A stretch of DNA of 64,000 nt from an uncultured Bacilli bacterium (GTDB lineage: Bacteria; Bacillota_I; Bacilli_A; RF39; UBA660), in the NCBI GenBank assembly GCA_934162195.1, contig CAKPHO010000004.1, positions 8,326 through 72,325 of the forward strand, in the 5' to 3' direction. Of the stretch, positions 7,712 through 16,436 are shown in pieces. The notes below the pieces were generated by a model. The model saw only the letters and a list, made by a program, of their open reading frames with translations. It ran no database searches and had not been told where the DNA came from. The first letter of the stretch is position 1. Each line of letters opens with the position of its first letter. Position numbers and translations under genes: made by a program.

Positions 7712-8830
7712 CTATCCTAATAGTGATTTTGAAATTGTTATTACTGGACGAACTCCATAATAAGTAGTAGAAGTTATATCATTTTCAATTAAATTTCCCT
7801 CTATATCATAATTATCGTGATCAAGACCACCGGCATATATTACATGCCAAGCATCATAAGAATTCTTTTGACTAGGTGTTGATGTCCAATAACCTTGCGC
7901 AACAGGAAGTTCTGTATAACTATATAACCACGTTTCCAACCCAACAATAAGACTGTCCCCAAGGTTTTCATCTAAAGTTTTTGCTATTTGCTCTGCCGTT
8001 GGTAATGTGATTTGTGATCGATTTATTTTTGTCCAAGCTGATGTTCTTTCTTTTAATGCATCATTTGCCGTAAGTGGACCTTTAGTATTATTCAATATAA
8101 TATCTTCTTTACACTGTGCTTCATTCCCACACCAAGCAACCGTATTACCTAAATTAAATCCAGCTATTAGAGATACATTATCTCCATTTGTTTCCAAAAT
8201 ATAAAATATACTCTCTTTACCATCCCCTAGTTCACAAGTGTATGTTACCCCTGTATCATATTCATGCCCAGCACTTACTAACAATCCTACTTCTTCTTTT
8301 GAATATGATGATTCTTGAGATGGATCAGCACCTCCTGACCATACTAATGCACTAGCCTTGGTAGTATTAGCTTTACATAGTACTTCTAATACTGGTGTAT
8401 CTGGAGTTGTATTTCCTTTTTCTGTTGCTTCATATTTCTTTGTTGTTGGGTTGTATGATACTTCATAAGAACCTACCGTTATCTTAGAATCTGTTGTCAC
8501 TTGGCCATTGCTTATTGTTACAGTCCCTGAAGTTGGTTTTTTACCATTCATTTCTATTTTTAATTTTCCATCTGGTAATCCTGTTCCTATTAGATTTCCT
8601 TGTCCATCTATTTGATATGTTCCATCTGGTACTGTTTTATTATCTAACCTTGCTTCTGCTACTGTTGTTTCTACTTGTTTTATGTAGCTATCGGCACTTC
8701 TCTCAGCTGCCCCTTTCTTCGCATTCTTAATTGTATTCATTACTATTGGTGTTGCTATTAATGCTATTATTGCTAATACTACTATTACTGCTAGTAATTC
8801 GATTAAAGTGAAAGCATTTTTTCTTTTCAT
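7712..8830 (-). CDS. Prepilin-like protein B with GVRPVI-type C-terminal module
   Basis: 372 residues. The prepilin signal is almost identical to prepilin A (MKRKNA before FTLIELLAVIVVLAII). The middle domain (GTYQIDGQGNLIGTG, NGKKPTSGTVTISNGQVTT) is close to those of E and F. The tip contains YWTSTPSQKNSYDAWHV and ends YYGVRPVITISKSLLG, so it belongs to the same tip class as A, G and H, but carries a ~15-residue insertion before the GVRPVI ending. Four Cys residues in the tip may form disulphides. Codons are typical for the genome. It has its own promoter directly upstream. Confidence 0.8.
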   Translation of the reverse strand: MKRKNAFTLIELLAVIVVLAIIALIATPIVMNTIKNAKKGAAERSADSYIKQVETTVAEARLDNKTVPDGTYQIDGQGNLIGTGLPDGKLKIEMNGKKPTSGTVTISNGQVTTDSKITVGSYEVSYNPTTKKYEATEKGNTTPDTPVLEVLCKANTTKASALVWSGGADPSQESSYSKEEVGLLVSAGHEYDTGVTYTCELGDGKESIFYILETNGDNVSLIAGFNLGNTVAWCGNEAQCKEDIILNNTKGPLTANDALKERTSAWTKINRSQITLPTAEQIAKTLDENLGDSLIVGLETWLYSYTELPVAQGYWTSTPSQKNSYDAWHVIYAGGLDHDNYDIEGNLIENDITSTTYYGVRPVITISKSLLG

Positions 8831-8861
8831 TTTAACTCCTCCTAATCTTACTTTCTATTTA

Positions 8862-8890
8862 AGAATACCTCTATAAGGAGGAATTGTCAA
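8862..8890 (-). promoter_or_regulatory. Promoter of prepilin B
   Basis: Minus strand TTGACA, 17 bases, TATTCT, placed about 30 bases before the ATG. The -35 lies just downstream of the stop of the small SOS peptide gene. Confidence 0.65.
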
Positions 8891-8895
8891 TTATT

Positions 8896-9042
8896 TTATT
8901 TTAAATCAGCCATTACTATTTCATTATTTTTAATATTTTCTTTCCTATCTAATCTAACCGTAATAGAAGAATCAACAAATACAATCCCTAACATTAATAC
9001 TACAAACCCTATAACAATTTTACTTTTTAACATTTCTTTCAT
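8896..9042 (-). CDS. SOS-controlled 48-residue single-pass membrane protein
   Basis: A short frame of 48 codons preceded by GGGAGG. It starts MKEMLKSK, has one membrane helix (KIVIGFVVLMLGIVFV) and a ~25-residue charged tail. It is divergent from lexA, and its promoter has a perfect LexA box in the spacer between -35 and -10. In Bacillus the gene divergent from lexA is the SOS division inhibitor yneA; unrelated small membrane SOS inhibitors (SidA, SosA) hold the same role elsewhere. There is no LysM domain here, so the role is inferred from context only. Confidence 0.7.
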   Translation of the reverse strand: MKEMLKSKIVIGFVVLMLGIVFVDSSITVRLDRKENIKNNEIVMADLK

Positions 9043-9067
9043 CTTAATTCCTCCCTCATCTGTTTAT

Positions 9068-9145
9068 ATATTATCACGAACATTGGTTCGTGTCAATATC
9101 TTTTACAAACAAATGTTTGACTTTTTTAAAAAGGTTTGTTATAAT
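9068..9145. promoter_or_regulatory. Divergent SOS control region with two LexA boxes
   Basis: Box 1, CGAACATTGGTTCG (9077-9090), is a perfect Firmicutes LexA site lying between TTGACA (9091-9096, minus) and TAATAT (9068-9073, minus) of the small peptide gene, 17 bases apart. Box 2, CAAACAAATGTTTG (9106-9119), is a weaker match and overlaps the -35 (TTGACT, 9117-9122, plus) of lexA, whose -10 TATAAT is at 9140-9145. Confidence 0.88.
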
Positions 9146-9172
9146 GTAAACGGAAAGTAAAAAGGAGGAAAA

Positions 9173-9790
9173 ATGGAAGAATTAACTAAAAGACAAAATG
9201 AAATCTTAACTTATATAAAAAAATTTATTGTTTCTAATGGTTATCCACCTACGGTAAGAGAAATTGGTGAAGCCTTAGATGTATCTAGCCCTGCTACTAT
9301 ACATGCCCACTTACAAAATTTGGAAGAAAAAGGTTGGATAAAAAAACAAGGTAGTAAAAACAGAGCTATCGAACTACTTGTAGAAAATGAGTTTGAACCA
9401 AAAAATGAAAATGTTGTAGAAGTTCCTTTGCTCGGAAAAATAACAGCTGGTAGCCCAATTGAAGCAATTGAACAACCTGATGAATACTTCTCATTACCTA
9501 CATATCTATTACCTAATGACAAAGATGTCTTTACATTAAAAGTTAGTGGTAATAGTATGATTAATGCAGGAATATTTGATGGTGATATTGTTATTGTAGA
9601 AAAAAAGAATACAGCTCGTAATGGAGAAATAGTTGTAGCTATGACAGATGAAAATGAAGTAACATTAAAAACTTTTTATAAGGAATCTAATTATTTTAGA
9701 TTACAACCGGAAAATGATACCATGGATCCTATTATTTTAAATAATGTTACTATTTTAGGAAAAGCTATTGGATTATATCGTAAATTTTAA
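9173..9790 (+). CDS. lexA: LexA repressor
   Basis: 205 residues. The N-terminal winged helix-turn-helix (about 1-65; GYPPTVREIGEAL, SSPATIHAHLQNLEEKGW) is followed by the S24 autoprotease domain. The self-cleavage site is Ala-Gly in KITAGSP; the catalytic Ser is in SGNSMINAGI and the Lys in TLKTFYKE. LexA represses DNA-damage genes until RecA filaments stimulate its cleavage. It represses itself through box 2 in its own promoter. AGGAGG precedes the ATG. It is one of the few plus-strand genes here. Confidence 0.96.
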   Translation: MEELTKRQNEILTYIKKFIVSNGYPPTVREIGEALDVSSPATIHAHLQNLEEKGWIKKQGSKNRAIELLVENEFEPKNENVVEVPLLGKITAGSPIEAIEQPDEYFSLPTYLLPNDKDVFTLKVSGNSMINAGIFDGDIVIVEKKNTARNGEIVVAMTDENEVTLKTFYKESNYFRLQPENDTMDPIILNNVTILGKAIGLYRKF

Positions 9791-9826
9791 AAAAAAATAT
9801 TTGCAATTAAGCAAATATTTTTTTAT
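9788..9826. terminator. Bidirectional terminator between lexA and prepilin C
   Basis: AAATATTTGC/GCAAATATTT stem with an A run before and a T run after, so it can end both the plus-strand lexA transcript and the converging minus-strand prepilin transcript. Confidence 0.8.
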
Positions 9827-10428
9827 GCTACTTTAACAGTCTTTACTGTTATTCCGAGCTTTCCATTTCCTAGTTTACTATAATATACTTCATATACTCC
9901 CTTAACTGAAGTATCAATTGAACTTACCTCTTTACCATTGGTTATTATTTGTCTTGAAACACCATCTTTTGACTCTAATTCATAAATACTACCAACAGAA
10001 ATAGTTTCATTTGAACTACCTGCTAATGTTATTATTGGTGCACCACTTACAACTTCTGACACATCAGTTAAATCATAAATTGTTGTTTCATAACGATAAT
10101 TGTTTTTATCTTTTGTAACAGTTACATAACTCTCATTAGAAATCAAATTATTAGTTTTAGGGTTTTTAACATTTATCTGCATTATTCCAGCCGCTTTAAT
10201 ATCACCAAATTTTATTTGTATAGAATTTCCCTCTTCTGCTGGTAATTTATCTGTATTCATTTCCAAATAATCTTTGGCATGTCCTTCTATCTGTTTTACC
10301 AAGACATTATAAACTTTATCTTCATTTTCAGCTAAAGTATTTTGAATTACGGGTGTAACAATAGTTGCTATAATACCTAGTACAACAATTATTCCTAATA
10401 ATTCAATTAAAGTAAAACCCTTTTTCAT
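9823..10428 (-). CDS. Prepilin-like protein C with Ig-like C-terminal domain
   Basis: 201 residues from the ATG at 10428, with GGTGAT just upstream. Prepilin signal MKKG before FTLIELLGIIVVLG. The middle differs from the A/B/E/F/G/H family. The C-terminal ~75 residues (APIITLAGSSNETISVGS, then SSIDTSVKGVYEVYYS) have the pattern of a bacterial Ig-like domain such as DUF5011. It converges with lexA and lies downstream of trxA and cvpA. Likely a minor pseudopilin with a beta-sandwich tip. Confidence 0.75.
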   Translation of the reverse strand: MKKGFTLIELLGIIVVLGIIATIVTPVIQNTLAENEDKVYNVLVKQIEGHAKDYLEMNTDKLPAEEGNSIQIKFGDIKAAGIMQINVKNPKTNNLISNESYVTVTKDKNNYRYETTIYDLTDVSEVVSGAPIITLAGSSNETISVGSIYELESKDGVSRQIITNGKEVSSIDTSVKGVYEVYYSKLGNGKLGITVKTVKVA

Positions 10429-10478
10429 ATCATCACCATCTATATTATAGCAAAAAAAGTTCACAATAGTAAACTTTT

Positions 10479-10778
10479 TTATTTATTTTCTAAAATCCAT
10501 TCTTCCAAAACTTCTTTTGGCATAAATCCACTCTGTTTATTTTTTAGATCTCCATTACTAAATATCATTAGTGTAGGAACACTCATTATAGCATATTTAC
10601 GTGCTAAATCTGGACACTCGTCTACATCTATTTTCACTACATCAATGTTTTCCAAACTCTCTAAGACTGGACCTAACATTTTACATGGGCCACACCAAGT
10701 AGCAAAAAAATCAACCAAAACTAAATCTTTATTAATTAAACTTTCAAAATTTTTTTCATTGCCATGAATAACGCTCAT
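10479..10778 (-). CDS. trxA: Thioredoxin
   Basis: 99 residues with the redox motif WCGPC in FFATWCGPCKMLGP, the cis-Pro loop MSVPTLMIF and the typical length and fold order. Cytosolic dithiol reductant; reduces disulphides in ribonucleotide reductase and other enzymes. It starts one base after the stop of the CvpA-family gene, so the two are co-transcribed. Confidence 0.93.
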   Translation of the reverse strand: MSVIHGNEKNFESLINKDLVLVDFFATWCGPCKMLGPVLESLENIDVVKIDVDECPDLARKYAIMSVPTLMIFSNGDLKNKQSGFMPKEVLEEWILENK

Positions 10779-10779
10779 A

Positions 10780-11499
10780 CTAATCCTCCCTATATTTCAT
10801 AAGTATTTCTTCGACATTATTTATTTGTAGTTTACCTTTTTCAACCAATTTATCTATTGAAGAAACTTTTACTACATCATATTTTAAGAACAAATCTAAC
10901 ACTTCTTTATTAAATTCTTCAGCATTTTTATTATTATCTTCATACTTTTCTTTTATACCTGCAAACTCATTTACTACTCCCATTGTTTTTTTAGAAAAAG
11001 CAGATAATACTGGGGTATTATTTAATATTTGATTTTTCCATTTTGAATTTTCAACAAAAGAAATATTAAATATCGGTAAAGAAATAACATATAGTACAAT
11101 AAATACAATGACAAATGCCTCTACAGCCCCTACTACTGCACCCATTATCTTTGATGGTATTCCTAAAATAATAGTCATCTTTAAAAGCTTTTCAAATACA
11201 GAAGTTGCAACCATCAAGATTTTTAACGCTATTCCCAAAATGGCTAAAACAATAACAAAGGCTAAAAGTTCATATAATGCAATATTTAAAACAGTAACAC
11301 CTTTTAGTATTCCCCCAAATTTAAAGAATGGTAAATTTTCATATAAAAGAACTGATAAAGGATTTTTTAAGAAAAATGCTAAAATAGCAATTATAATAAA
11401 TCCTAAAGCAGAAACTAAAGATCTTGTGAATCCTCTTTTAAATCCAATAACTGCACCAAATAAAATAATAATTAAAATAATTATATCAACAATTTCCAT
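10780..11499 (-). CDS. CvpA family membrane protein
   Basis: 239 residues. The first ~165 contain four to five membrane segments, and the opening IILIIILFGAVIGFKRGFTR with its conserved GFxRG turn is typical of CvpA/YshB proteins. The C-terminal ~75 residues are soluble and charged. The family is named after colicin V production but its general molecular role is unclear. It is followed one base later by trxA. Confidence 0.82.
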   Translation of the reverse strand: MEIVDIIILIIILFGAVIGFKRGFTRSLVSALGFIIIAILAFFLKNPLSVLLYENLPFFKFGGILKGVTVLNIALYELLAFVIVLAILGIALKILMVATSVFEKLLKMTIILGIPSKIMGAVVGAVEAFVIVFIVLYVISLPIFNISFVENSKWKNQILNNTPVLSAFSKKTMGVVNEFAGIKEKYEDNNKNAEEFNKEVLDLFLKYDVVKVSSIDKLVEKGKLQINNVEEILMKYRED

Positions 11500-11599
11500 A
11501 ATATTACTCTCCTAATAGAATTATATTATAAATTATTTAAAAAATAAAGTAATTTTATTTTTTTTATGATAAAATAAGACTAGTGATGGAGGTTTATCT

Positions 11600-12559
11600 A
11601 TGGAAAAGAATAAAGTTGGAGTTATAACTTTTAAAGTATGTGATAAAACACAAGAAATGATGAGTGAAGAATTAGATTGGTGCAAAAGACCAACCACTCC
11701 TCCTTACGCTAAGTGGCAAGCTAAAGATGGAGATACGGTTATAACTTTATATGAATCAGGTAAGGTTGTTTTTCAGGGAAAAGATGCAGATTTAGCTAGT
11801 GATTTTTGGATTACAACTGAAAAAATTAATAGTGGTAAAGTAGATGTTAAAAACAGTGCTAATAAAGAAAAAAAAGAAAAATTAGAATATATTGATCCTA
11901 AAATATATCATGCTAATACAATTGGTTCAGACGAAGTCGGTACTGGAGATTACTTTGGTCCTATCGTTGTAACAGCAACATATGTAGCAAAAGAAAATAT
12001 CCCTTTTTTAGAGGATCTTGGTGTCAAAGATTCTAAAAAAATGACAGACGAAAAAATATTAGAAGTAGTTCCTAAAGTAATTAAAGTTATCCCCTATGAA
12101 AGTATTATTTTATCTAATAAAGAATATAATGAAAAATATGATGAAAACACTAACATGAATAAAATTAAAGCTATTATGCATAATAAAGTCTTATTCTCTA
12201 TGAGAGAAAAACAGCCAGATTATAATTATATAGTTGTGGATCAATTTGCTATGCCATATGTTTATTTTAATTATTTAAAAAGCAGTTCAAATGTTGTTAA
12301 AAATATTACATTCATGACAAAAGCTGAAGATAAGTGTTTAAGCGTTGCATGTGCTTCTATTATAAGCAGATATATCTTCTTAAAAGAATTTGATAAATTA
12401 GGTAATAATCTTAATTTAAGTTTATTAAAAGGTGCTAGTGATAAGGTTGATGAACAAGGTGTTTTAATAGCAAAACAATATGGAATAGATAAACTAAGCG
12501 ATATTGCTAAACTTAATTTTAAAAATACAGGGAAAATAAAAGCAAAACTTGAAAACTAG
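11600..12559 (+). CDS. rnhC: Ribonuclease HIII
   Basis: 319 residues. An N-terminal TBP-like substrate-binding domain (about 1-85) is followed by the RNase H fold starting GSDEVGTGDYFGP, where the DE.G.GDYFGP pattern distinguishes HIII from HII. It cleaves the RNA strand of RNA-DNA hybrids; an RNase HII gene is also present at 23892. A GGAGG site precedes the ATG. Confidence 0.93.
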   Translation: MEKNKVGVITFKVCDKTQEMMSEELDWCKRPTTPPYAKWQAKDGDTVITLYESGKVVFQGKDADLASDFWITTEKINSGKVDVKNSANKEKKEKLEYIDPKIYHANTIGSDEVGTGDYFGPIVVTATYVAKENIPFLEDLGVKDSKKMTDEKILEVVPKVIKVIPYESIILSNKEYNEKYDENTNMNKIKAIMHNKVLFSMREKQPDYNYIVVDQFAMPYVYFNYLKSSSNVVKNITFMTKAEDKCLSVACASIISRYIFLKEFDKLGNNLNLSLLKGASDKVDEQGVLIAKQYGIDKLSDIAKLNFKNTGKIKAKLEN

Positions 12560-12573
12560 TTTTGCTTTTTTTG
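12541..12573. terminator. Terminator between rnhC and mutM
   Basis: AGCAAAACT/AGTTTTGCT stem followed by a T run on the plus strand, overlapping the end of rnhC. It can also serve the converging mutM transcript. Confidence 0.75.
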
Positions 12574-12576
12574 ATA

Positions 12577-13395
12577 CTATTTTTGACAAGTAGGACAATA
12601 ATATGTTCCCCTACCATTAACTGTTATTTTGATAATAGTTTCACCACAATTTGGACATTTATCACCTTCATGATTGTGAACTAATAAATTATTTTGAAAT
12701 CTTCCATGTACACCCTCTGCAGATTCATAACTTCTAATTGTTGTTCCTCCTTGCTTTATAGCTTCTTCTAATATTTTTCTTGTATATTTTATGATATCAT
12801 TTAAATTACTTTTTGTTAAATTAGAAGCTTGAGTTAAAGGATTTATATGACTCAAAAATAATATTTCATCAGCGTATATATTACCTATTCCTGTTATAAT
12901 CGACTGATCTAATAACAACGTTTTTATTGGTAATCTTTTACTCTTGTATTTAGATTTTAAATATTCAGAATTCAAATTATCATCCCAAGGTTCTAAACCT
13001 AAATCTCTTAGTGGGGCAACATCATAAACATTTTCTTTTTTTACCAAGTACATTCTTCCAAATTTTCTTGTATCTTGATATCTTAATTCATTATCATCAA
13101 ACTCAAAAATAACATGTTCATGTTTATTAATTTCATCCTTTTTATCTTTTATGAAGTATTTACCCTCCATTCTTAAATGGCTAACTAAATAATAATTATC
13201 AAGTTCAAACATTAGCCACTTACCTCTTCTTTTTATATCTTTTATACTTTGATTTATTATTTCCTTTTTAAATTCTGAAACACTAGGATAAGCAATAATG
13301 TTATCATATCTTACTGTAACATTAATTATCTTTTTATTTAATACCAATCTTTTTAAGGTATTTTTTACTGTTTCTACCTCTGGTAATTCTGGCAT
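12577..13395 (-). CDS. mutM: Formamidopyrimidine-DNA glycosylase
   Basis: 272 residues. It starts MPELPEVE, giving the catalytic Pro and Glu after Met removal. The H2TH region is SIITGIGNIYADEILF, and the C-terminal zinc finger is CPNC...CPTC. It removes 8-oxoguanine and formamidopyrimidines from DNA. It is followed upstream by murI with a short gap, so the two probably share a transcript; polA is elsewhere (51167). Confidence 0.95.
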   Translation of the reverse strand: MPELPEVETVKNTLKRLVLNKKIINVTVRYDNIIAYPSVSEFKKEIINQSIKDIKRRGKWLMFELDNYYLVSHLRMEGKYFIKDKKDEINKHEHVIFEFDDNELRYQDTRKFGRMYLVKKENVYDVAPLRDLGLEPWDDNLNSEYLKSKYKSKRLPIKTLLLDQSIITGIGNIYADEILFLSHINPLTQASNLTKSNLNDIIKYTRKILEEAIKQGGTTIRSYESAEGVHGRFQNNLLVHNHEGDKCPNCGETIIKITVNGRGTYYCPTCQK

Positions 13396-13406
13396 ATTAT
13401 CACTTC

Positions 13407-14141
13407 CTATAAATCTAACTTCTTAATACTTATCTTTTGATTTAATATCTCACTTACTTTATCTTCTAATTCTTTATTATAATTAGTAAAATATATATCT
13501 AAGGATTTATTTCCACTTTTTAAATAAACAGAATTAGCAAGAATAACTCCCATGTCGTAACAATTAACATCCCCTAAATAGTTTTTTATGTTTTCTGCAA
13601 GCAAAGGATAATGAGTACATCCTAAAATAATATTTTTAATTCTTTCTTTTTTTATCTCTTTTAAATATTGTTCAATATATAAATTTTTAAATTTCGAATC
13701 TAAATCTCCTTCAATTAAAGGCACAAATTTATCACAACTAATTTCTAATACTTTTTTACAGTTTAAATTATTTTTAAATATGTGGGAATTAATTGTGTTT
13801 GGGGTTGCTAAAACAGCAATTTCATCTAAATTTAAACTATTTATTTTAGTAACTGTTGTATTAACAATACTTACGATAGGAACTCGATATTTTTCTTTTA
13901 GTTCCTCATATATCGTTGAACTTACTGTCCCACACGCTATAAAAATAATATTAACTCCTTCTTTTATTAGATAATCTATCATATTACTTGCGAGTAATAA
14001 AAGTTGCTCTTTTGTTTTAGTTCCATAAGGTAAGTTTTTATTATCACCTATATAAATATATTCTTCATTTGGATACATTTTTAATAACTCTTTTAAAACA
14101 TTTATTCCTCCAAGTCCCGAATCAAAAACACCAATTTTCAT
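13407..14141 (-). CDS. murI: Glutamate racemase
   Basis: 244 residues, slightly shorter than usual. It makes D-glutamate for peptidoglycan. Visible motifs: DSGLGGINVL with the first acid-base region, LPYGTK, and the second catalytic Cys in GCTHYPLL. The first catalytic Cys lies in IACGTVSS where most homologues have ACNTAS, so the Asn after Cys is Gly. The enzyme is otherwise complete. It sits between serS and mutM. Confidence 0.9.
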   Translation of the reverse strand: MKIGVFDSGLGGINVLKELLKMYPNEEYIYIGDNKNLPYGTKTKEQLLLLASNMIDYLIKEGVNIIFIACGTVSSTIYEELKEKYRVPIVSIVNTTVTKINSLNLDEIAVLATPNTINSHIFKNNLNCKKVLEISCDKFVPLIEGDLDSKFKNLYIEQYLKEIKKERIKNIILGCTHYPLLAENIKNYLGDVNCYDMGVILANSVYLKSGNKSLDIYFTNYNKELEDKVSEILNQKISIKKLDL

Positions 14142-14175
14142 ATTATGCCTCCCATATGTATTATATCATAACATA

Positions 14176-14200
14176 CCAAAAAAGCGATTAAAATCGCTTT
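14176..14200 (-). terminator. Terminator after serS
   Basis: AAAGCGATT/AATCGCTTT stem followed on the minus strand by a T run, overlapping the serS stop. Confidence 0.75.
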
Positions 14201-15488
14201 ATTTGATTGGAATAAGTTTTTCTTTACCACCCATGTATGGTCTTAAACTTTCAGGAACATTAACACTTCCATCTTTATTTAAATTATTTTCTAAGAAGGC
14301 AATTAACATTCTAGGTGGTGCGATTACTGTATTATTTAAAGTATGAGCAAAAGCTTTATCTCCATTTTCTTTTTTATAACGAATTCCAAGTCTTCTAGCT
14401 TGTGCATCTGTTAAATTTGAGCAGGAACAAACCTCAAAATATTTTTGTTGACGAGGTGACCACGCTTCTATATCACAAGAACGATATTTTAAATCTGCTA
14501 AATCTCCGCTACAGCAAACCAATTTACGAACTGGAATATCTAAACTTCTAAATAGTTCAACTGAGTAGTTCCACATTTTGTTATACCAAGTTTCACTGTC
14601 TTCTGGTTTACATACAACAACCATTTCTTGTTTTTCAAATTGATGAATACGATATACTCCTCTTTCTTCAATTCCATGTGCTCCTACTTCTTTTCTAAAG
14701 CAAGGTGAATAAGATGTCATTGTTATAGGTAAATCACTTTCTTTTAATATTTGATCTTTAAACTTAGCTATCATAGAATGTTCAGAAGTTCCTATTAAAT
14801 ATAAGTCCTCACCTTCTATTTTATACATCATATTTTCTTTTTCCTCAAATGACATTACACCATTTACCGCATCTCCATGGATCATATATGGAGGAATACA
14901 ATAAGTAAATCCTTTATCAATCATAAAATCACGAGCATAAGCAAGCACTGCAGAATGAAGACGAGCTATATCTCCCATTAGATAATAAAAACCATTACCA
15001 CTTACTCTTCCAGCCGCTTCTTTATCTAAACCATTAAATCTAGCCATAATATCTGAATGATATGGAATTTCAAAATCTGGAACAATTGGTTCTCCAAAAC
15101 GAGCCTCTTCAACATTTTTACTGTCATCTTCACCAATTGGAACATCATCAGCAATAATGTTTGGAATCATCATCATTTTTTCTTTAATTAAAGAACTTAT
15201 TCTTTCCTCTTCTGCTTCTAATGATTTTATTTCTTCTCCATAGTTAGCAATTTCTGCCTTTAATTTTTCTGCTTCTTCTTTTTTACCTTCACGCATAAGT
15301 GATCCAATTTCTGCACTACGACTATTCTTTAAAGCTCTTAGATTATCTCCTTTTTGTTTAGCATCTCTAAATTTTTTATCTAATTCTTCTACTTCATCGA
15401 CTAAAACTAATTTTTTATCTTGAAATTTTTTTCTAATATTTTCTTTTACTAATTCTTTGTTTTCTCTTATTAAATTAATATCTATCAT
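14199..15488 (-). CDS. serS: Seryl-tRNA synthetase
   Basis: 429 residues, the usual length. The N-terminal ~100 residues form the tRNA-binding coiled-coil arm (EEAEKLKAEIANYGEEIKSLEA); the class II catalytic core follows, with YLIGTSEHSM, SPCFRKEVGAHG and the motif 3 region NNTVIAPPRMLIA. Its ATG overlaps the TGA of the upstream HD-domain gene (ATGA), so translation is coupled. Both genes are behind a T-box whose specifier reads UCU, a serine codon, so uncharged tRNA-Ser should raise expression. Confidence 0.96.
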   Translation of the reverse strand: MIDINLIRENKELVKENIRKKFQDKKLVLVDEVEELDKKFRDAKQKGDNLRALKNSRSAEIGSLMREGKKEEAEKLKAEIANYGEEIKSLEAEEERISSLIKEKMMMIPNIIADDVPIGEDDSKNVEEARFGEPIVPDFEIPYHSDIMARFNGLDKEAAGRVSGNGFYYLMGDIARLHSAVLAYARDFMIDKGFTYCIPPYMIHGDAVNGVMSFEEKENMMYKIEGEDLYLIGTSEHSMIAKFKDQILKESDLPITMTSYSPCFRKEVGAHGIEERGVYRIHQFEKQEMVVVCKPEDSETWYNKMWNYSVELFRSLDIPVRKLVCCSGDLADLKYRSCDIEAWSPRQQKYFEVCSCSNLTDAQARRLGIRYKKENGDKAFAHTLNNTVIAPPRMLIAFLENNLNKDGSVNVPESLRPYMGGKEKLIPIK

Positions 15489-16423
15489 AATATATCTCCT
15501 TCTTTCTTAGCTTTTTTTAATTTAACTAGTTGTGGCCCATATTTTTTATTAAGCCACTCTTGTTTTTCTTCTGATAATTTTTTTATTCTATCATGATTAA
15601 AGTTATCTGTCATATCTGCATATTTTAATCTTATCGCGTGAATATTTCCACTATTAATAATTTTATTTATTTCTTTATCATATAATTTTAATTTTTCTTC
15701 TTCTGTTAGTTTTGACTTATCAATTTTTTCTTTTGTCACTAATTTTACGATTTCAATAACTTCTAATGGAAAACCAACATCTAATAAATCTCTATATGTA
15801 ATATCTGTATCTTCTACTATATCGTGAAGTAATCCTGCAGTTTCTTCTACCTCACTATATAGTTTTTGTGATACTCTAAATAAATGTTCAAAATATGGTT
15901 GTCCGCTTTTATCTTTTATATTGTGAAATACAACATAACATATTATAAAAGCTTTACTGTACATGTCATATTCTCTTATTTGATTTAATTGATTTTCACT
16001 AAAGTACTTTAATAAATTATTTTTTTGTTTATCTATATTTAACAAATTACCTTCTATGATTATTGGTTTTAAATCTTTTACTTCATTAAATAATTGACCA
16101 TAAGGTATGTTGTTATACAAATATATATCATGTTCCAACTTATGTGAATCATACATTTCTAAAAAAGTTAATCCTGTCACATAATTTTCTAATAATTTTT
16201 TATTTTCATCTCTAATTGGATTAAGGACTAATATAGCATCGCTATTTTCTATATATTTTTTAAACCTGGTACAATAATTATTTGCAAATTTTTCCTGATC
16301 CATAATTATGAAATGTGAATCTTGTGGTGGTAAAACTTCGTAGCCTAATAATTCTAATGTTTTTTTAGTTTCAAGCTCTAACTCTCGCGAACCATTATTA
16401 TTAGCAATAAATATTTTTTTCAT
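15485..16423 (-). CDS. Deoxyribosyltransferase-like plus (p)ppGpp-hydrolase-type HD domain protein
   Basis: 312 residues from the ATG at 16423 (GGAGG upstream, just past the T-box terminator). The first ~125 residues look like a nucleoside 2-deoxyribosyltransferase fold (KKIFIANNNGSRELE, NSDAILVLNP). The last ~160 form an HD domain of the RelA/SpoT hydrolase or MESH1 type: YFEHLFRVSQKL, LLHDIVEDTDITYRDLL and KYADMTDNF carry the metal ligands. No synthetase or TGS domain is present. It is translationally coupled to serS under a serine T-box. Substrate is not proven; alarmone or nucleotide hydrolysis is the best guess. Confidence 0.72.
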   Translation of the reverse strand: MKKIFIANNNGSRELELETKKTLELLGYEVLPPQDSHFIIMDQEKFANNYCTRFKKYIENSDAILVLNPIRDENKKLLENYVTGLTFLEMYDSHKLEHDIYLYNNIPYGQLFNEVKDLKPIIIEGNLLNIDKQKNNLLKYFSENQLNQIREYDMYSKAFIICYVVFHNIKDKSGQPYFEHLFRVSQKLYSEVEETAGLLHDIVEDTDITYRDLLDVGFPLEVIEIVKLVTKEKIDKSKLTEEEKLKLYDKEINKIINSGNIHAIRLKYADMTDNFNHDRIKKLSEEKQEWLNKKYGPQLVKLKKAKKEGDIL

Positions 16424-16436
16424 AAATCCTCCAAAA

